From NCBI GenBank assembly GCA_963764195.1, contig CAVXRG010000008.1:242664-306663 (forward strand): DNA of 64,000 bases, read 5' to 3'. Of this stretch, positions 24,836 through 34,210 are shown in pieces. The position numbers and the translations under genes are program-made. This DNA is from JBDSSS01 sp963764195 (GTDB taxonomy: Bacteria > Actinomycetota > Actinomycetes > Actinomycetales > Dermatophilaceae). Within the stretch, counting starts at the first letter, position 1. Each line of letters opens with the position of its first letter. The notes below the pieces were generated by a model. It was not told where the DNA came from and ran no database searches. It saw only the letters and a list, made by a program, of their open reading frames with translations.

Positions 24836-26833
24836 ATGCGAGACTTCCCGCCCGATGTGAGGGCCTTCACCGAGCCGGGCGCTGACGAACCCGACACCCG
24901 CTCGCCCCGGGCCTTCCTCTGGTGGATGGTCCGCCAGCAGGGCGGCCTCTTCTGGGCCGGTCTGGCGGTGGCGCTCGTCTGGATGGTGCCGCAGACCCTC
25001 GGCCCGTGGATGGTCGGCCGCGCGATCGACACCGGCATCGTCGTCGGCGACCGGGCGGCCACGACCCAGTGGCTCGTGGCGCTCGCGGTGGTGACCGTCG
25101 TCGGCGCGCTGAGCGGCATCCTCTTCCACACGGTCATCGTCCGGGAGTGGCTGATCGCGCTCTACGGCACGACCAAGCTCGTGGCCCGCAAGGCGCTCCA
25201 GCTCGGCCACGTCCTCACGCGGCGCACCCCGACCGGTGAGGTGCTGTCGGTCTCGGGCAGCGACGGCGACCAGTTCGGCGCGCTCATGGAGATCACGACG
25301 CGCGCCATCTCCCAGCTGCTCGCCTACCTCGTCGTCGCCGGCATCGTGCTGAGCACGTCGGTCCGGATGGGCCTGCTCGTCCTCGTGTCGGCGCCGCTGC
25401 TCGTGCTCCTCGGCGCTCCGCTGCTGCGGCCGATGCAGCGGTGGCAGGGGGTCGAGCGCTCGCGCAACTCCGAGCTGACCTCGATGTCGACCGACATCGT
25501 CGCCGGGCTGCGCATCCTGCGCGGGATCGGCGGCGAGGACACCTTCGGCGGCAACTACGCGGCGCAGTCGCAGCGGGTCCGCCAGTCGGGTGTCGCGGGC
25601 GGCCGCTGGCTCGCCGCCGTCGAGTCGGTCGGGGTGCTGCTGTCCGGCGGTTTCGTCGTCGCCCTCATGTGGCTCGGCACCCGCGAGGTCGCCCAGGGCC
25701 GGCTCAGCGTCGGTCAGCTCGTCAGCTTCCTCGGCTACGGCCTCTTCCTCGTCCAGCCGATGCGCACCTTCGTCGAGTTCGCCCAGAAGTGGACCCGCTC
25801 GGTCGTCTCGGCCCGCAAGGCGATGGCGGTGCTGTCCCAGCGCTCACCGTGGCACGACCCGGCCGACCCCGCCGACTGGCCCGCCGACGCGCCGCTGCTC
25901 GACACCGTCTCGGGCGTCCTCGTCGAGCCCGGCCGGCTGACGATGGTCGTCTCCTCCGTGCCCGATGACTCCGCGGCGCTCGCCGACCGGCTCGGCCGCT
26001 ACCTCCCCGGTGACGAGGAGGCCCTCGTCAGCGACGAGATCCCCGAGGACCTCAAGGGCCGGGCCGCCCGGCGTGAGCGCTCCGCCCGCGCCGCCGCCCG
26101 CGCGGCCCAGGTTCGGCGCGACGAGGAGCGGGCCGGGCTCGACTGGGGCGTCACGGCCGGCGGCATCGACCTGTCGCGTATGCCGCTCGCCACGGTCCGC
26201 GACCACGTGCTCGTCAGCGACGCGACCCCTCAGGTCTTCGCCGGCACCCTCCGCGAGGCGATCGACCCATGGGGCGACCTGACGCGCGCCGACGCGGAGC
26301 GGGCCCTGCACACCGCCTCGGCCGACGACGTCTTCGACGCCCTCCCCGGCGGGTGGCAGGGCGAGCTCGACGAGCGCGGGCGCGGGCTCTCCGGCGGCCA
26401 GCGCCAGCGCCTCGTCCTGATGCGCGCCCTGGCGGCCGACCCCGACATCCTCGTCCTCGTCGAGCCCACCTCGGCCGTCGACGCCCACACCGAGGCCCGC
26501 ATCGCCGAGCGGCTCGCCGCGCACCGGGCCGGGCGCACCACCGTCGTGATGACGGCCTCGCCGCTCATGCTGCACCACGCTGATGTCGTCGTCCTGCTCG
26601 TCGACGGCCACGTCGTGGCCCGCGGGGCGCACGCCGACCTCGTAGCCCGCTCCGCGGCATACCGCGACGTCGTGATCCGGGGCGAGCGCTCCGCCAGCAG
26701 CGACCCCGACCACGAGCCCGTCGCCGTGACCGCGCACCACCACTCGTCCGACACCGCGTCGAGCCCCGGCGCACCCGGCAGCACGGTGACCATCTCGGCG
26801 ACCTCGCGCCGCGACCCGGAGGAGGAGCGATGA
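24836..26833 (+). CDS. ABC exporter half-transporter with degenerate nucleotide-binding domain
   Basis: A 665-residue type IV ABC exporter subunit: transmembrane domain about residues 25-330 (six helices), then an NBD. The NBD keeps the signature LSGGQRQRLVLMRAL (about residue 518). It has no Walker A (VVSSVPDDSAALADRLGRYL stands where GxxGxGKST is expected), a Walker B of ILVLVEPTSAVD (Val for the Asp, Glu kept) and no H-loop His (VMTASPL). A charged helix-forming insert (residues about 402-432, RAARRERSARAAARAAQVRR) separates the two parts. The protein overlaps the next half-transporter by ATGA and must work as a heterodimer with it. Substrate unknown. Confidence 0.9.
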   Translation: MRDFPPDVRAFTEPGADEPDTRSPRAFLWWMVRQQGGLFWAGLAVALVWMVPQTLGPWMVGRAIDTGIVVGDRAATTQWLVALAVVTVVGALSGILFHTVIVREWLIALYGTTKLVARKALQLGHVLTRRTPTGEVLSVSGSDGDQFGALMEITTRAISQLLAYLVVAGIVLSTSVRMGLLVLVSAPLLVLLGAPLLRPMQRWQGVERSRNSELTSMSTDIVAGLRILRGIGGEDTFGGNYAAQSQRVRQSGVAGGRWLAAVESVGVLLSGGFVVALMWLGTREVAQGRLSVGQLVSFLGYGLFLVQPMRTFVEFAQKWTRSVVSARKAMAVLSQRSPWHDPADPADWPADAPLLDTVSGVLVEPGRLTMVVSSVPDDSAALADRLGRYLPGDEEALVSDEIPEDLKGRAARRERSARAAARAAQVRRDEERAGLDWGVTAGGIDLSRMPLATVRDHVLVSDATPQVFAGTLREAIDPWGDLTRADAERALHTASADDVFDALPGGWQGELDERGRGLSGGQRQRLVLMRALAADPDILVLVEPTSAVDAHTEARIAERLAAHRAGRTTVVMTASPLMLHHADVVVLLVDGHVVARGAHADLVARSAAYRDVVIRGERSASSDPDHEPVAVTAHHHSSDTASSPGAPGSTVTISATSRRDPEEER

Positions 26834-26924
26834 GCCGCACCGACCCGTCTCGCTCTCCCCGCTCCCACCGCAGCTCGCGGCCGCGTCCCGGGACACGTGG
26901 GAGGCCGCGTCGACGCCCCCACCC

Positions 26925-28802
26925 GTGCCCGAGGCCCTCCGGCCCGAGCCCGACCTCGGACCCGGCCAGCGCGTCCGTGCCCTGCGCCGGCGCCACCTGC
27001 TGCGCGAGCGGCGGGCCCAGGAGTTCGTCGCCGACTCGATGAGCTCGACCAAGGGGCTGCCGATCGCCGACAACCGCCAGGTCATCCGCTTCATCGGGGG
27101 ACTGCTCGGTGAGCGCCGGCTCCTCGTCGTCGCGGTCGTCGTCGCCAACGCGCTCGCGGCGGTCGCCGGGCTGCTCGTGCCCCGCCTGCTCGGCAACCTC
27201 GTCGACTCGACGGTGGCCGACGTGCAGGCGGGGCGCGTCGACGCCGCGCTTGCCGGGGCCAACTCGGCGGCGGTCGTCGTCGCCGGTCTCGTCGTGCTCC
27301 AGGGGCTGTTCGCCTTCGCGGCCAAGCTGTCCTCGACGGTGCTCGGGCAGGACGTCCTCGCCGCTGCCCGCGAGTACGTCGTCCGCGCGATCCTGCGGCT
27401 GCCGCTCTCCCGCGTCGAGAGCGCGAGCTCCGGCGACCTCGTCACCCGCGTGACCCGCGACGTCGGGACGATGAGCGAGAGCGTGCGCTGGGCGCTGCCC
27501 GAGTCGATCGTCGCCGGGATCACCGTCGTGCTCACCCTCGTGGCGATGGTGAGCAACTCGTGGGTGCTCTCGCTGCCGTCGGTCGTGCTCATGGCGCTCG
27601 CGATGATCCAGGTGCGGCGCTACCTGATGCGTGCGCCGAAGGGCTACCTCACCGAGGGCGGCACCTACTCCCGGATCAACACGACCCTCACCGAGACCGT
27701 CGAGGGCGCGCGCACCGTCGAGGCGCTGCGCCTCTCGCGGCACCGGCTCACCCGGGGCGACGGTGACATCGACGTCTCGGGCCAGGCCGAGCGCTACACG
27801 ATGACGCTGCGCAACCTGCTCTTCGTCGTCATGGACGTCGCCTTCAGCCTGCCGCGGGTGCTCGTGCTGCTGCTCGGGGCCGTGGGCTACGCGCAGGGCT
27901 GGGCCTCCCTCGGCCAGATCACGACGGCGATCCTCTACACCGAGGCGCTGTGGGGGCCCTTCGACATGCTCGTCCACACGGTCGACCGGGTCCAGGTCGG
28001 GGTCGCCTCGACGACCCGACTGCTCGGCATCGCGACCGTGCCCCCCGACCGCGAGGCGGGCCCCGAGCGACCCACCGGTCCGGACCTCGTCGGCACCGAC
28101 CTGCGTTACGCCTACCGGGAGGGTCACGACGTGCTCCACGGCGTCGACCTCACGCTGCGCACGGGGGAGCGGCTCGCCGTCGTCGGCCCGAGCGGCTCCG
28201 GCAAGTCGACACTCGGCCGCCTCCTGTCGGGCATCCACGGGCCGCGCACCGGCTCGGTGGCGGTCGGCGGGGTCGAGCTCACCGCCCTGCCCCTCGACCT
28301 GCTCCGCACCGAGGTCGCGCTCGTCACGCAGGAGCACCACGTCTTCATCGGCAGCGTCCGCGACAACGTCGTGCTCGCCCGGGAGGGAGCGAGCGACGGC
28401 GAGGTGATCTCCGCGCTCGAGGCCGTCGACGCCTGGCAGTGGGTCGCGCTGCTGCCCGACGGGCTCGACACCCGGATCGGCTCCGGCCAGCAGGTGCTCA
28501 CCCCGGGCCGTGCCCAGCAGATCGCGCTGGCCCGGCTCATCCTCGCCGACCCGCACACCATCGTCCTCGACGAGGCGACGTCCCTCATCGACCCGCGGAC
28601 GGCCCGCCACCTCGAGGGGTCGATGAACGCGCTGCTCACCGGCCGCACCGTCGTCGCGATCGCGCACCGGCTGCACACCGCGCACGACGCCGACCGCATC
28701 GCGGTCGTCATCGACGGCCGCGTCGCCGAGCTCGGCAGCCACGACGAGCTGGTCGACCTCGACGGGGAGTATGCCGCTCTCTGGCGCGCCTGGACGACCT
28801 GA
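26925..28802 (+). CDS. Partner ABC exporter half-transporter (ATP-binding competent)
   Basis: A 625-residue half-transporter: transmembrane domain about residues 45-340; NBD with Walker A VVGPSGSGKSTLGRLL, Q-loop VTQEHH, Walker B TIVLDEATSLID and H-loop AIAHRL all intact, but a degenerate signature LTPGRAQQIAL. Paired with the previous gene it gives one complete ATP site (this Walker A with the partner LSGGQ) and one dead site. GTG 26925 has no ribosome site. The coupled ATG at 26830 is more natural and would reach this frame if one base is missing near 26845-26850, adding about 32 residues (SLSPLPPQLAAASRDTWEAA in the third frame). The end and domain content are certain; the start is not. 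Confidence 0.87.
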   Translation: MPEALRPEPDLGPGQRVRALRRRHLLRERRAQEFVADSMSSTKGLPIADNRQVIRFIGGLLGERRLLVVAVVVANALAAVAGLLVPRLLGNLVDSTVADVQAGRVDAALAGANSAAVVVAGLVVLQGLFAFAAKLSSTVLGQDVLAAAREYVVRAILRLPLSRVESASSGDLVTRVTRDVGTMSESVRWALPESIVAGITVVLTLVAMVSNSWVLSLPSVVLMALAMIQVRRYLMRAPKGYLTEGGTYSRINTTLTETVEGARTVEALRLSRHRLTRGDGDIDVSGQAERYTMTLRNLLFVVMDVAFSLPRVLVLLLGAVGYAQGWASLGQITTAILYTEALWGPFDMLVHTVDRVQVGVASTTRLLGIATVPPDREAGPERPTGPDLVGTDLRYAYREGHDVLHGVDLTLRTGERLAVVGPSGSGKSTLGRLLSGIHGPRTGSVAVGGVELTALPLDLLRTEVALVTQEHHVFIGSVRDNVVLAREGASDGEVISALEAVDAWQWVALLPDGLDTRIGSGQQVLTPGRAQQIALARLILADPHTIVLDEATSLIDPRTARHLEGSMNALLTGRTVVAIAHRLHTAHDADRIAVVIDGRVAELGSHDELVDLDGEYAALWRAWTT

Positions 28803-28851
28803 CCTCGACGCGGGGCTCGACGGGCCACGCCCGTCGTGTGAGAGTGGGTGG

Positions 28852-30105
28852 ATGAGCAGCGACACGCGCGCCGAGTACGTCATCGTCGGGGGCGGTCTCG
28901 CCGCCGCGAAGGCCGTCGAGGGGATCCGCGAGAGCGACTCGGCGGGGTCGATCGTCCTCGTCAGTGACGAGGAACGGCTGCCCTACGAGCGCCCCCCGCT
29001 GTCCAAGGGGGTCCTCGCCGGGCAGGACGCCCCGGAGACCGCCTTCACCCATCCGCAGGACTGGTACGACGAGCACGACGTCAGCCTGCGTCTGGGGTCG
29101 GGCGCGACGTCGATCGACCGCTCCGCGCGCACCGTCGGCCTCGCCGACGGCTCGAGCCTGGGCTACGACAAGCTCCTCATCGCCACCGGGTCGGACGTGC
29201 GCCACCTCGACGTCCCGGGCGCGGATCTCGGCAACGTGCTCTACCTGCGCTCGATGACGGACGCGGCCGCGCTGGGTGCCCGACTCGTCGCGGGGTCGCA
29301 GGTCGTCGTGGTCGGGGCCGGGTGGATCGGTCTGGAGGTGGCGGCCGCAGCCGTCGGGCGCGGCTGCGAGGTGACCGTCGTTGAGCCCCAATCGGCTCCG
29401 CTCGCCGGGGTCGTCGGCCCCGAGATCGGTGGCTGGTTCGCCGAGCTGCACCGGGCGCACGGAGTCGACCTTCGCCTCGGAGTCGGAGTCGAGCGCCTTG
29501 CGGGTGAGGGCGTCGTCAGCGGGGTCGTCACCGACGCCGGGGAGACGCTCTCGGCCGACACGGTGGTCGTGGGCGTCGGGATCACCCCGAGCACGAGCCT
29601 CGCCGAGGCGGCAGGGCTCGAGGTCGCCAACGGGATCGTCACCGACGCCGCGCTGCGCACGTCGGACGAGCACGTGTGGGCCGCCGGCGACGTCGCGAGC
29701 TGGCACAGCACCACCCTGGACACCCAGGTCCGCGTGGAGCACTGGGCCAACGCGCACGACGGGGGACTGGCCGTGGGGCGCTCGATGGCGGGTCAGGACG
29801 TCACCTACGACCCGATCCCGTTCTTCTACTCCGACCAGTACGACATCGGGTTGGAGTATGCCGGCTACGTCCCGCGGGGGTCCGGTGCCGAGGTCGTCGT
29901 CCGCGGTGACCGGTCGGCGAACGAGTTCATGGCGTTCTGGGTCGTCCCGGAGGGGGACGGGGTGCGGGTGCTGGCCGGCATGCACGTCAACGTCTGGGAC
30001 ACGATCGACGCGGTGCAGGCCCTCGTGCGAGACAAGACGGTCGTCGACCGCGCCCGGCTGGCGGACGCGGACGTCGATCTGGGCGACCTGACCTCAGGGA
30101 GCTGA
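28852..30105 (+). CDS. FAD-dependent ferredoxin/rubredoxin reductase-like oxidoreductase
   Basis: A 417-residue pyridine-nucleotide-disulfide-type flavoprotein. FAD motif YVIVGGGLAAAKAVEGI (about 9-25), the ERPPLSKGVL block of Rieske-type ferredoxin reductases (about 44-53), NAD(P)H motif VVVVGAGWIGLEVAAAA (about 149-165), and the second FAD motif VWAAGDVAS (about 280). A C-terminal reductase domain has FFYSDQYD. Likely transfers electrons from NAD(P)H to a ferredoxin; no ferredoxin gene is adjacent. Its 3' end overlaps the convergent SGNH gene by 12 bases. Confidence 0.92.
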   Translation: MSSDTRAEYVIVGGGLAAAKAVEGIRESDSAGSIVLVSDEERLPYERPPLSKGVLAGQDAPETAFTHPQDWYDEHDVSLRLGSGATSIDRSARTVGLADGSSLGYDKLLIATGSDVRHLDVPGADLGNVLYLRSMTDAAALGARLVAGSQVVVVGAGWIGLEVAAAAVGRGCEVTVVEPQSAPLAGVVGPEIGGWFAELHRAHGVDLRLGVGVERLAGEGVVSGVVTDAGETLSADTVVVGVGITPSTSLAEAAGLEVANGIVTDAALRTSDEHVWAAGDVASWHSTTLDTQVRVEHWANAHDGGLAVGRSMAGQDVTYDPIPFFYSDQYDIGLEYAGYVPRGSGAEVVVRGDRSANEFMAFWVVPEGDGVRVLAGMHVNVWDTIDAVQALVRDKTVVDRARLADADVDLGDLTSGS

Positions 30106-30961
30106 CCCGCCGAGCGCCGTGAGCACGGTGCGGGCCCAGAGGGTCCCACCCCTGGCGTTGACGCTCGGGGGGTCGACGGTGGAGACGAAGCCGTTGGGGT
30201 CACCGGCCCTGCTGAAGGCGGCTGCGACGTCGATCGTCGGCAGGGAGTGGGTCGCGGCCCAGTCCTCGACCAGGGCCCGGACCGGGCCGTTGCTGTCGTC
30301 GCGCTCCTGGGCCTGCAGGACGACGGCGACCGGGACGTCCGGCCATCTGGCCTGCAGCGCCCGGTAGGTGGTCTCGAGCTGAGGGGTGATGTCGGAGACC
30401 GTGTTGTCGCGCCCGAAGCTGAGCACCACGACGTCCGGCTTCTCCGGGGCGAGGAAGCGCAGCCGCTCGGCCGGGTAGGAGGCCGGGGCGTTGCGACGCG
30501 AGCCGTTCCAGACCGTGACCCGCGGGCCCGCGGCGCCGAACTGCTTCGTGTCGACGTAGCGCGTGGGGTCGTTGGGGTCGAGTCCCCGCAGCGACACCCG
30601 GTGCGTGGCACCGAGCTGCTGGGCGAAGGAGCTGACCCACTCACCGGTCTCGTCGCCCGTGCCGTCGCCGAGCACGGCGATGGTGAGGTCCCCGCTCGTG
30701 GTCAGCAGGTCCGAGACCGGGCGGGTCGCCGCGGTCGTCGAGGTCGGTGTCGTGGGGGTGGCCGGTGTTGTCGGAGCCGGTGAGGCCGGGGCCGAGGGGC
30801 TCGTCGTGCGCCGCCGGGGTGGAGGCGACGGGTGTCGACGGGGTGGCGGTGGAGGCACCCGGCCGCCCGGTGGCGAGCGTGATGACGCCCACCACGAGCA
30901 GGACGTTCGCCACGACGGCCGCCACTCCCAGTGAGAGGTCTCGAGCGCGACTTCTCCGCAT
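30094..30961 (-). CDS. Membrane-anchored SGNH/GDSL-like hydrolase, one frameshift near 30790
   Basis: From ATG 30961 the first frame gives an N-terminal anchor MRRSRARDLSLGVAAVVANV and more hydrophobic residues, then a Ser/Thr/Pro linker. Near 30750-30830 the reading passes into the frame ending at 30094, which encodes the extracytoplasmic domain: LTIAVLGDGTGDETGEWVSSF (GDG replaces the usual GDS), VVVLSFGRDNT, VVLQAQERD and a weak C-terminal block. CACAAT at 30973-30968 lies six bases before ATG, a leaderless-type promoter. It may modify a surface polymer made by the adjacent glycan genes. One missing or extra base is probable; without it the gene would be about 288 residues. Confidence 0.7.
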
Positions 30962-31089
30962 TGACGCATTGTGCCGCAGCGCCCCGATGGGTGCCCGGCG
31001 GGGCGCGGCTGCCCGCGCGCCGGGTCGGCTACGTTGGTCGCAGCCGGCAGGGCCCACCTGTCGCGCTCCGACCGAGCGACGAGGTGTGC

Positions 31090-32980
31090 ATGCCCGCTGG
31101 ACGACCCCGGATGCACGACGTGCGCACGGCTCTCTGGCACCTGCGCCGAGGAGGCGTCGCCCAGCTCGAGACCTGGCGCCGTCGGCGTTCTATCTCCTCC
31201 CGGGTGCCGGCGGCCACGAAGGAGCTCGCGGCCGACGGCACGCTCGAGGTGGCGCCGTGGCCGCTGCCCGAGCGCCCGCCGCGTCGGCCGGGTCTGCGGG
31301 TCGGCGTCATCCTCGACGACTTCAGCCGGATGTCGCTCGCCTACGAGTGGGAGCAGCTCGCCCTCGTCCCCGACCGCTGGCGTGAGCAGCTCGTCGAGAC
31401 GCCGGTCGACCTACTCTTCGTCGAGTCGGCGTGGCACGGCAACGGCGATGCGTGGCAGTACGCCCTCACCGGCCCGTCCGCTCCCCGCCCCGCGCTCGTC
31501 GAGCTGGTGACGTGGTGCCGCGAGCACGGCATACCGACGGTCTTCTGGAACAAGGAGGACCCGGTCCACTACGCGGAGTTCCTCGACGCGGCCCGCCTCT
31601 TCGACCACGTGCGCACGACCGACTCGGAGCGGGTCGAGGACTACCGGCGCGACCTCGGCCACGACCGGGTCGGGGTGATGCCCTTCGCGGCGCAGCCGGC
31701 GATCCACAACCCCGTGCGCCCGCGGACCGGGCACCATTCGCGGGACATCGCCTTCGCCGGGATGTACTTCGCGCACAAGTACCCCGAGCGGCGCGCCCAG
31801 ATGGACCTGCTGCTCGGCGCCGCGGCACGCGTGAGCCCGCGTATGCCGCTGGGCCTGGAGATCTTCTCGCGCTACCTCGGCGGGGACGAGCGCTACCAGT
31901 TCCCCGAGCCGATGGGCTCTCGCGTGATCGGGTCGCTCTCCTACGACCAGATGCTCACGGCATACCGGCTCTACAAGGTGTTCCTCAACGTCAACTCCAT
32001 CGTCGAGAGCCCGAGCATGTGCGCGCGGCGGATCTTCGAGATCACGGCCTGCGGCACCCCGGTGGTCTCGACCCCGAGCGCCGCCATCGAGCACTTCTTC
32101 GCCGAGGACGAGGTGCTCCAGGTCGACACCGAGACCGAGGCGGAGTGGACCCTGCGGGCGCTCGTCAACAGCCCGGAGCTGCGCGACCACGTCGTCCACG
32201 TCGCCCAGCGGCGGATCTGGGCCGAGCACACCTACGGGCACCGGGTCGACGACGTGCTCGCCGCGGTCGGGCTGGGGGAGCGGCGCGCCACGCGGCCCAC
32301 GGTCAGCGCCCTCGTGTCGTCCAACCGGCCCGGCCAGCTCGACCACGTCGTCGAGACCGTCGCCGCCCAGCGGGGCGTCGAGGTCGAGCTGCTCCTGCTC
32401 GGACACGGCTTCGAGGTCGACCCCGCCGTGCTGGAGCGGGCGCGGGAGCTCGGCCTGGAGAACGTCCGGGTGCTGCACGCGCCGGCCGAGGAGAGTCTCG
32501 GCTCGTGCCTGAACCGGCTCGTCGACGCCGCCTCGGGGGAGGTCGTCGCCAAGATGGACGACGACGACCTCTACGGAGCGAACTACCTCTCCGACCAGCT
32601 CCACGCCCTCGACTACTCCGGCGCCGACGTCGTCGGCAAGCAGGCGCACCACATGTACCTCGAGGCCCAGGACCTGACGATCGTCCGCTTCCCCGAGCGG
32701 GAGCACCGCTTCACCGACTTCGTGATGGGCCCGACGATCGTGACGCGCCGCGAGGTGGCCCGGGCCCACCCCTTCGCCGACCTCGGCCGGGGGGAGGACA
32801 CCGACTTCCTGCGCCGCGTCGCCGCCGACGGGCTCTCGATCTACTCGAGCCGACCGCTTCAACTTCGTGCAGATGCGCTACGGCGGGACCCACCACACGT
32901 GGGAGGCGAGCTCCGCCGAGATGCTCGCGAACGCCCGGGTCCACTCCTACGGCCGGACGATCACCCACGTGATGATCTGA
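31090..32980 (+). CDS. Two-domain glycosyltransferase (CgeB-like plus GT2), one extra base near 32851
   Basis: About 630 residues. Residues about 75-400 are a CgeB-like glycosyltransferase (FVESAWHGNGDAW, GIPTVFWNKEDPVHYAEF, FAGMYFAHKYPERR, VFLNVNSIVESPSMCARRIF, ACGTPVVSTPS). Residues about 400-590 are a GT2-type domain with VAKMDDDDLYG. At 32851 the frame breaks: the original runs on unrelated, whereas the next frame gives RFNFVQMRYGGTHHTWE and a stop at 32980, a clear one-base insertion in a run of C. It probably adds sugars to a surface polymer. It shares several blocks with the fragmented gene at 51.5-54.4 kb, so the two are duplicates. Confidence 0.85.
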
Positions 32981-33001
32981 GCCCCGACCCAGAACCGGGG
33001 C
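32981..33001 (+). terminator. Hairpin after the CgeB/GT2 gene
   Basis: GCCCCG at 32981-32986 pairs with CGGGGC at 32996-33001 across a 9-base loop, starting directly after the corrected stop codon at 32980. This supports the corrected gene end. No T-tract. Confidence 0.55.
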
Positions 33002-33064
33002 CCTCGGCTCTGTGGCAAGCCGGCGTCGGGGGCCTTCACACCGCCATGTCACGCTGCCGATGCA

Positions 33065-33919
33065 CTACTGAGACGTAGGGGCCGGGCCCCCCTCCAAGAT
33101 ATCGCTCAACACGGGGAAATACGGCAACACGTCAAGACTTTTTTCGGCTACTGGAAGATGCCGCAGTTCGAGGTTCAGGCGCTCGTAATCCATCTTGTCT
33201 CGGCTGAATGAGGTGTCCTGAAGGATTGTCCTAGTCCAAAAGAAGCCAGGTTCGCGAGAGTCGACGATGACCGGCGCCCGCTCATCGGCCAGATGGTGAG
33301 ACAAGTAGTTCAGGGGCCGCGTGACCGTTGTGTCAGCATTTAGCCGTGATACGCTCATCAGCCCGGCCGAGAACATTCTTTGGACAACTTTGCGAGCATT
33401 CCAGAATTTTCCGCACTGTTGGATGGCCGTGATGCCCGCCCCCAGTGAGACGTACATTCCCACGCTGAATTTACCCATGAGTCGATCCATGCGATCGAAG
33501 TAGTTCAGGGGCAGAAGATCATCATCGTCCAGTCGAAAAGTTCCGTAGACGCCCTCGTTCTCCCCCCGACCCCGCATCAGGTTCCGGGCGACCCGATCTG
33601 CATTGTGTGCGCCGATTCCGGCCACGTGACGGTCGAGGATCAGCCAGGTATACCTCTCGGCCGCCTCCTCCACTTTCAGCTGGTACTTGGCGGGCAGCTC
33701 ATCGGAGAATGATAAGATATGTCGGTACTGGTGGTCTTTGCGTGCTTGATCCAGGAGTGGTAGCGAGAGATTGAAGAAGACATCTGCTCGGGGAGACAGC
33801 CGCTCGTCTGAGAAAAGGTAGTCGCGATATTCGCTCGGGTTCGCAAAATCACGCGTTGCCCTCCAAGCCCGCGACTCCGGGAGGTAGAGGCTAAATCGGG
33901 TATGTCCGACGAAATACAC
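33065..33919 (-). CDS. Putative rhamnosyltransferase-like glycosyltransferase
   Basis: About 284 residues from GTG 33919, chosen because GAGGAG stands five bases upstream; the open frame continues to 33988. Features: YFVGHTRFSLYLPESRAW at the N-terminus, RLDDDDLLPLNYFDRMD as the D-D-D metal motif (about residues 131-147), and FWNARKVVQRMFSAGLM. It resembles putative rhamnosyltransferases found in polysaccharide clusters; the acceptor is unknown. GC content is visibly lower than the genes to the left and it opens the acquired island. A 175-bp remnant of a close paralogue lies at 35411-35585. Confidence 0.75.
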   Translation of the reverse strand: MYFVGHTRFSLYLPESRAWRATRDFANPSEYRDYLFSDERLSPRADVFFNLSLPLLDQARKDHQYRHILSFSDELPAKYQLKVEEAAERYTWLILDRHVAGIGAHNADRVARNLMRGRGENEGVYGTFRLDDDDLLPLNYFDRMDRLMGKFSVGMYVSLGAGITAIQQCGKFWNARKVVQRMFSAGLMSVSRLNADTTVTRPLNYLSHHLADERAPVIVDSREPGFFWTRTILQDTSFSRDKMDYERLNLELRHLPVAEKSLDVLPYFPVLSDILEGGPAPTSQ

Positions 33920-34210
33920 TTCGCTCCTCAAGATAGGAAATTGTCCAGCTAGCGTGAGTCGCAGGAGGGGCGTGGCGGTTGGAGCCACCTACAAGGGACG
34001 ACTCGGCGTGCGGTTGTGAACTCTGTCGGCACGCTACTTGAACGCAGTGAAAAACCCAACATGAGTGCATGTCGCAGAGACAAATCGGATTCATCACAAT
34101 TGGCGGTGTAGCAGCCTCCCTTCACCCGGCTCGACGAGCCTGGGCGCGCAGTCCCTGGCAGGGCCTCAGCCCGCTCATGCGGTCCTCGCATGCCGTGTGC
34201 TGGACCCGAA
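33920..34210. other. Intergenic stretch before IS630
   Basis: About 290 bases with no supportable gene on either strand. It holds the upstream region of the minus-strand rhamnosyltransferase and ends at the left inverted repeat of IS630. No promoter or structure stood out. Confidence 0.4.

Noticed and set aside
26830..27042. 70-residue ORF directly after the first ABC gene
   Set aside because: It is Ser/Pro/Arg-rich without a motif; better explained as the start of the second ABC gene read across a missing base.
33989..34210. Small genes between the rhamnosyltransferase and IS630
   Set aside because: Short frames exist on the minus strand, but none has a ribosome site, codon bias or recognisable sequence.
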